A program made the position numbers and the translations under genes. A stretch of 64,000 nucleotides of DNA. Origin: Antedon mediterranea. Lineage: Eukaryota; Echinodermata; Crinoidea; Comatulida; Antedonidae. The notes under the pieces are model-generated. The model was not told where the DNA came from. It made no database searches and was given only the letters and a program-made list of their open reading frames with translations. Shown piece after piece: positions 63,301 through 64,000 of this stretch. The stretch's first letter is position 1. Every line of letters begins with the position of its first letter. The stretch is from assembly GCF_964355755.1 (NCBI RefSeq), contig NC_092676.1, positions 4,508,288-4,572,287 on the forward strand, read 5' to 3'.

Positions 63301-63600
63301 TGACAAAATGAAGTCAACTTTTTTTTACAGGTAGGCCTAATATATAAACAAATTACAAAAAGCAGACATACATCTGAAAATAATTATCAAAACATAAAAA
63401 AAATTAGAAAAATTCACAGCAAAATTAAAAATTACTTAATTACATACCATTTAAGTTCTTTACGTTGAGATTTGAATTTATAAGTTGAAAAGCTTCACTG
63501 ACTTGTTTGTCATTTGTGACATCAAGTTGTAAAATCGTTAAATTTGACGAGGTTGCTTTTTCTAATTCTTTTGCATTTTCGCCATCTTGAAATAAACATC
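59907..63600 (-). CDS. BDH1: BDH1-like short-chain dehydrogenase (SDR9C family), 3' three exons
   Basis: Predicted NAD-dependent (R)-3-hydroxybutyrate dehydrogenase, a mitochondrial enzyme that interconverts 3-hydroxybutyrate and acetoacetate. Exons in gene order: 63600-63448, 62660-62508, 60376-59907, all GT-AG and phase-consistent; 258 codons are visible. Features: [11 protein letters not shown] (cofactor-side acidic residue), [10 protein letters not shown] (the NNAG motif with the SDR9C-specific GLW), [19 protein letters not shown], catalytic serine in VINIASG, and the Tyr-x3-Lys pair in [25 protein letters not shown] and KKMWEEM are closer to BDH1 than to retinol or 17-beta-hydroxysteroid dehydrogenases of the same family. 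The N-terminal Rossmann glycine motif and any targeting peptide lie outside the window. Minus-strand poly(A) signal candidate at 59852-59857. Confidence 0.9.
60690..60980. repeat. Dispersed repeat R3, copy 2
   Basis: In the intron between the last two BDH1-like exons. Matches 59134-59470 in the same orientation. Confidence 0.85.
61330..61613 (-). mobile_element. tRNA-derived SINE (Leu/Ser-like head)
   Basis: The minus strand opens GTGGCCGAGCGGTTAAGAC (A box), then GGGTTCGAGGC (B box). A 200-base body with GTGCACTTTAAAGAACC and a 3' part near 61330 follow. Confidence 0.75.
61703..62007. repeat. 60-base minisatellite, five copies
   Basis: Nearly identical units of CAAACTCTAAATGGAGTATC, ACTCGCTGTGTAGATAGAGG and TTGAGGAGGGGAGAGCTAGT. 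The very low divergence implies recent expansion. Confidence 0.95.
62508..62660 (-). CDS. BDH1: BDH1-like NNAG exon
   Basis: [20 protein letters not shown] and [19 protein letters not shown]. Acceptor TTTATTTAAG, donor GTCGGA (weak beyond GT), phase 1 at both ends, 153 bases. Confidence 0.9.
62950..63033 (-). mobile_element. tRNA-like SINE head
   Basis: The minus strand reads AGCCCCAATGGTCTAATGGT and GGGCCGGGTTGGAGTCTCGG. Same type as 23411-23482. Confidence 0.65.
63448..63600 (-). CDS. BDH1: BDH1-like exon with the cofactor-binding acidic strand
   Basis: [19 protein letters not shown], then [11 protein letters not shown] and a helix ending LNVKNLNG. Acceptor CTATAAG, donor GTATGT. Confidence 0.88.
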
Positions 63601-64000
63601 CTTATAGAAGAAAAGATATACAATTACGTTTTTATTAAAATAAATAGATAAGTAGAACTTTATATATTTTCTATATAAAGTTGTGGTCGACCCATGAAAT
63701 CGATCGCGTTAAGCAACTTTCGGTATAATTTACCGCGCCGCGATGCGGCGATAAACAATTGATCATTCACATCGATTTATATACCGCGTACTAAACTGGG
63801 GTAGAAGGCTAGGATTTCTCACCATTGCATAGATAGAGCATATTGAGATAAAGAGGGATGTTTTTGTTTTTTTTGGTAAGTACGTTCTTTGGCTAGGCTC
63901 TCCATAATAGATACTAGGAAAACTTCATTTTATTCGCCACCAAAATAACACTAACATTAACCCTAAGCCTGTGATCGACGAAGACTGGGCGCGTAGGCCT
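63601..64000. other. Upstream BDH1-like intron, nothing recognised
   Basis: AT-rich with a CGCGCCGCGATGCGGCG patch at about 63733-63750. No further exon of the gene was found before the window ends. Confidence 0.4.

Overview
The window looks like nuclear DNA of an animal. Genes are split by GT-AG introns, the sequence is AT-rich, and most of it is transposon-derived. The three well-supported genes all have clear animal homologues. Frequent short TAGGCCTA-type tracts, an abundance of tRNA-headed SINEs and a 5S-rRNA-headed SINE suggest a marine invertebrate deuterostome, most likely an echinoderm. That assignment is an inference, since no taxonomic marker gene is present. Layout, left to right: (1) 0-10 kb is a transposon graveyard: a LINE 3' remnant, an unrecognised frameshifted reading frame, a nested stack (SINE inside a Ty3/gypsy-type LTR retrotransposon inside a small non-autonomous DNA transposon), then a 1.3-kb inverted-repeat element whose ends carry arrays of a CGATCG-centred motif. 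(2) 10.5-19.0 kb, plus strand: a UPF3-type nonsense-mediated-decay factor in ten exons, 618 codons, with the N-terminal UPF3 domain and the C-terminal exon-junction-complex binding motif. Its introns hold several MITEs, SINEs and a 5S-derived SINE. (3) 19-22 kb: MITE clusters. (4) 22.7-26.9 kb, plus strand: a small PTB/PID-domain protein, probably two exons, 211 residues. (5) 29.7-57.5 kb, plus strand: a complete or nearly complete TRPA-family cation channel in 24 modelled exons: about 17 ankyrin repeats, six membrane segments, a pore exon and a cytoplasmic tail. The introns carry at least five minisatellites, a 3.2-kb foldback element, MITEs, SINEs and a LINE remnant. (6) 59.9-63.6 kb, minus strand: the last three exons of a short-chain dehydrogenase very like mitochondrial (R)-3-hydroxybutyrate dehydrogenase (BDH1). 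Its 5' exons lie beyond the window, and its 3' flank is partly tandem-duplicated. The genes are functionally unrelated neighbours: mRNA surveillance, adaptor signalling, sensory ion channel, ketone-body metabolism. I found no new multi-gene system. The most unusual content is the transposon biology: a triple-nested insertion with an uninterrupted copy elsewhere in the window, several apparently undescribed inverted-repeat families, and a foldback element whose 30-bp satellite keeps reading frames open on both strands. All exon boundaries were read by eye with consistent splice phases; repeat edges are approximate.
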